Source of the DNA: Mucilaginibacter sp.
Lineage (GTDB): Bacteria > Bacteroidota > Bacteroidia > Sphingobacteriales > Sphingobacteriaceae
Length of the DNA stretch: 33,886 nucleotides
NCBI GenBank assembly: GCA_028288305.1
Contig: JAQBOA010000014.1
Span: 1-33,886 of the forward strand
Reading direction: 5' to 3'
Below are positions 33,555 to 33,886 of the stretch, piece by piece. A model generated the notes under the pieces. It made no database searches and had not been told where the DNA came from. It worked only from the letters and a program-made list of their open reading frames with translations. The position numbers were made by a program, and so were the translations under genes. The first letter of the stretch is position 1; every line of letters starts with the position of its first letter.

Positions 33555-33886
33555 ATGAAATTTAGGTTTACCTTATTAACATTAACGTGCTGTGTTGCCT
33601 TGTGTGCTTGTTCTATCGCAACTGCTTCTGCCCAATATTATCACCAATTAACTATGGATGATTTTCAAGGTATACCAAGTTATAAAATGCAGGGGGAAAT
33701 AGCCTATATTAATAGCACTATTGATTTTAGATACGAAGCCCACCGTGAGCCAGGCTACTACCGTTTAAATTTTAACATCCGTTTGAAATTAAACAATGAT
33801 AAATCATGGATGGATAAACGCAGGATAACATCTGAAGAAATGCTGGCTGAGATACTTAAGCATGAACAGGGACATTATCTTATTGC
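33555..33886 (+). CDS. Secreted DUF922-like HEXXH protein, N-terminal part (truncated by window edge)
   Basis: ATG 33555 opens a frame that runs to the window edge, giving 110 complete residues. It begins with a signal peptide (KFRFTLLTLTCCVALCACSIATASAQ) and continues with a beta-rich segment. ILKHEQGHYLI has a zinc-protease HEXXH motif at His103-Glu104-x-x-His107. The layout fits DUF922-like predicted Zn peptidases of Bacteroidota. The remaining domain is outside the window. It is cotranscribed with the SPFH gene (16-base gap). Confidence 0.75.
   Translation, partial: MKFRFTLLTLTCCVALCACSIATASAQYYHQLTMDDFQGIPSYKMQGEIAYINSTIDFRYEAHREPGYYRLNFNIRLKLNNDKSWMDKRRITSEEMLAEILKHEQGHYLI

Overview
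The window is AT-rich chromosomal DNA from a member of the Bacteroidota, most likely family Sphingobacteriaceae (Mucilaginibacter/Pedobacter type). The evidence is the family content: DUF4175, DUF5916, DUF5686 and DUF3078 proteins, CarboxypepD_reg-like domains, an Ig-like lipoprotein next to mnmG, and a PDH E1-alpha gene followed directly by E2. Several genes also have upstream sequences matching the Bacteroidota promoter consensus (TTG/TTTG, about 16-20 bases, then TAnnTTTG), and there is little Shine-Dalgarno signal. No insertion sequence, prophage, CRISPR array or obvious foreign island was seen. This is mostly core genome.

Layout. 1-2.5 kb: divergent nadA (cut by the left edge) and nadB, the two steps from aspartate to quinolinate for NAD, followed by a convergent tRNA-Gly(CCC). 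2.6-4.8 kb: a gamma-class carbonic anhydrase-like protein convergent with an Ig-like lipoprotein. 4.9-9.8 kb: a leftward block of mnmG, a small membrane protein, an ABC-F ATPase (Uup type) and an NAD(P)-binding oxidoreductase. 10.1-12.4 kb: a rightward MlaE-MlaF-MlaD (MCE) lipid transport operon closed by a bidirectional terminator. 12.4-17.2 kb: leftward DUF4175 giant protein, RsbW-like ATPase, ybeY and a glutathione peroxidase. 17.4-19.2 kb: marR plus an MFS exporter. 19.3-22.6 kb: small ORF, O-methyltransferase, two paralogous glucosaminidases, and a CarboxypepD-type protein. 22.6-28.5 kb: three envelope proteins (DUF5916, DUF3078, DUF5686). 28.6-31.3 kb: PDH E1-alpha and E2. 31.7 kb to the end: an NlpC/P60 peptidase, a two-TM protein, an SPFH protein and a truncated HEXXH protein.

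The most notable feature lies at 6.8-7.0 kb, between mnmG and its upstream neighbour. Three identical 16-bp palindromes (TGTTCCACGTGGAACA) match the parS centromere family bound by ParB. The first two are each followed, after exactly 8 bases, by a related long hairpin, so parS plus hairpin looks like a diverged tandem duplication. The third parS lies inside the last codons of the small membrane protein gene. This suggests the window is close to the replication origin and contains a centromere-like site. A second regulatory feature is a 28-bp dyad overlapping the marR promoter region, a good candidate autoregulatory operator.
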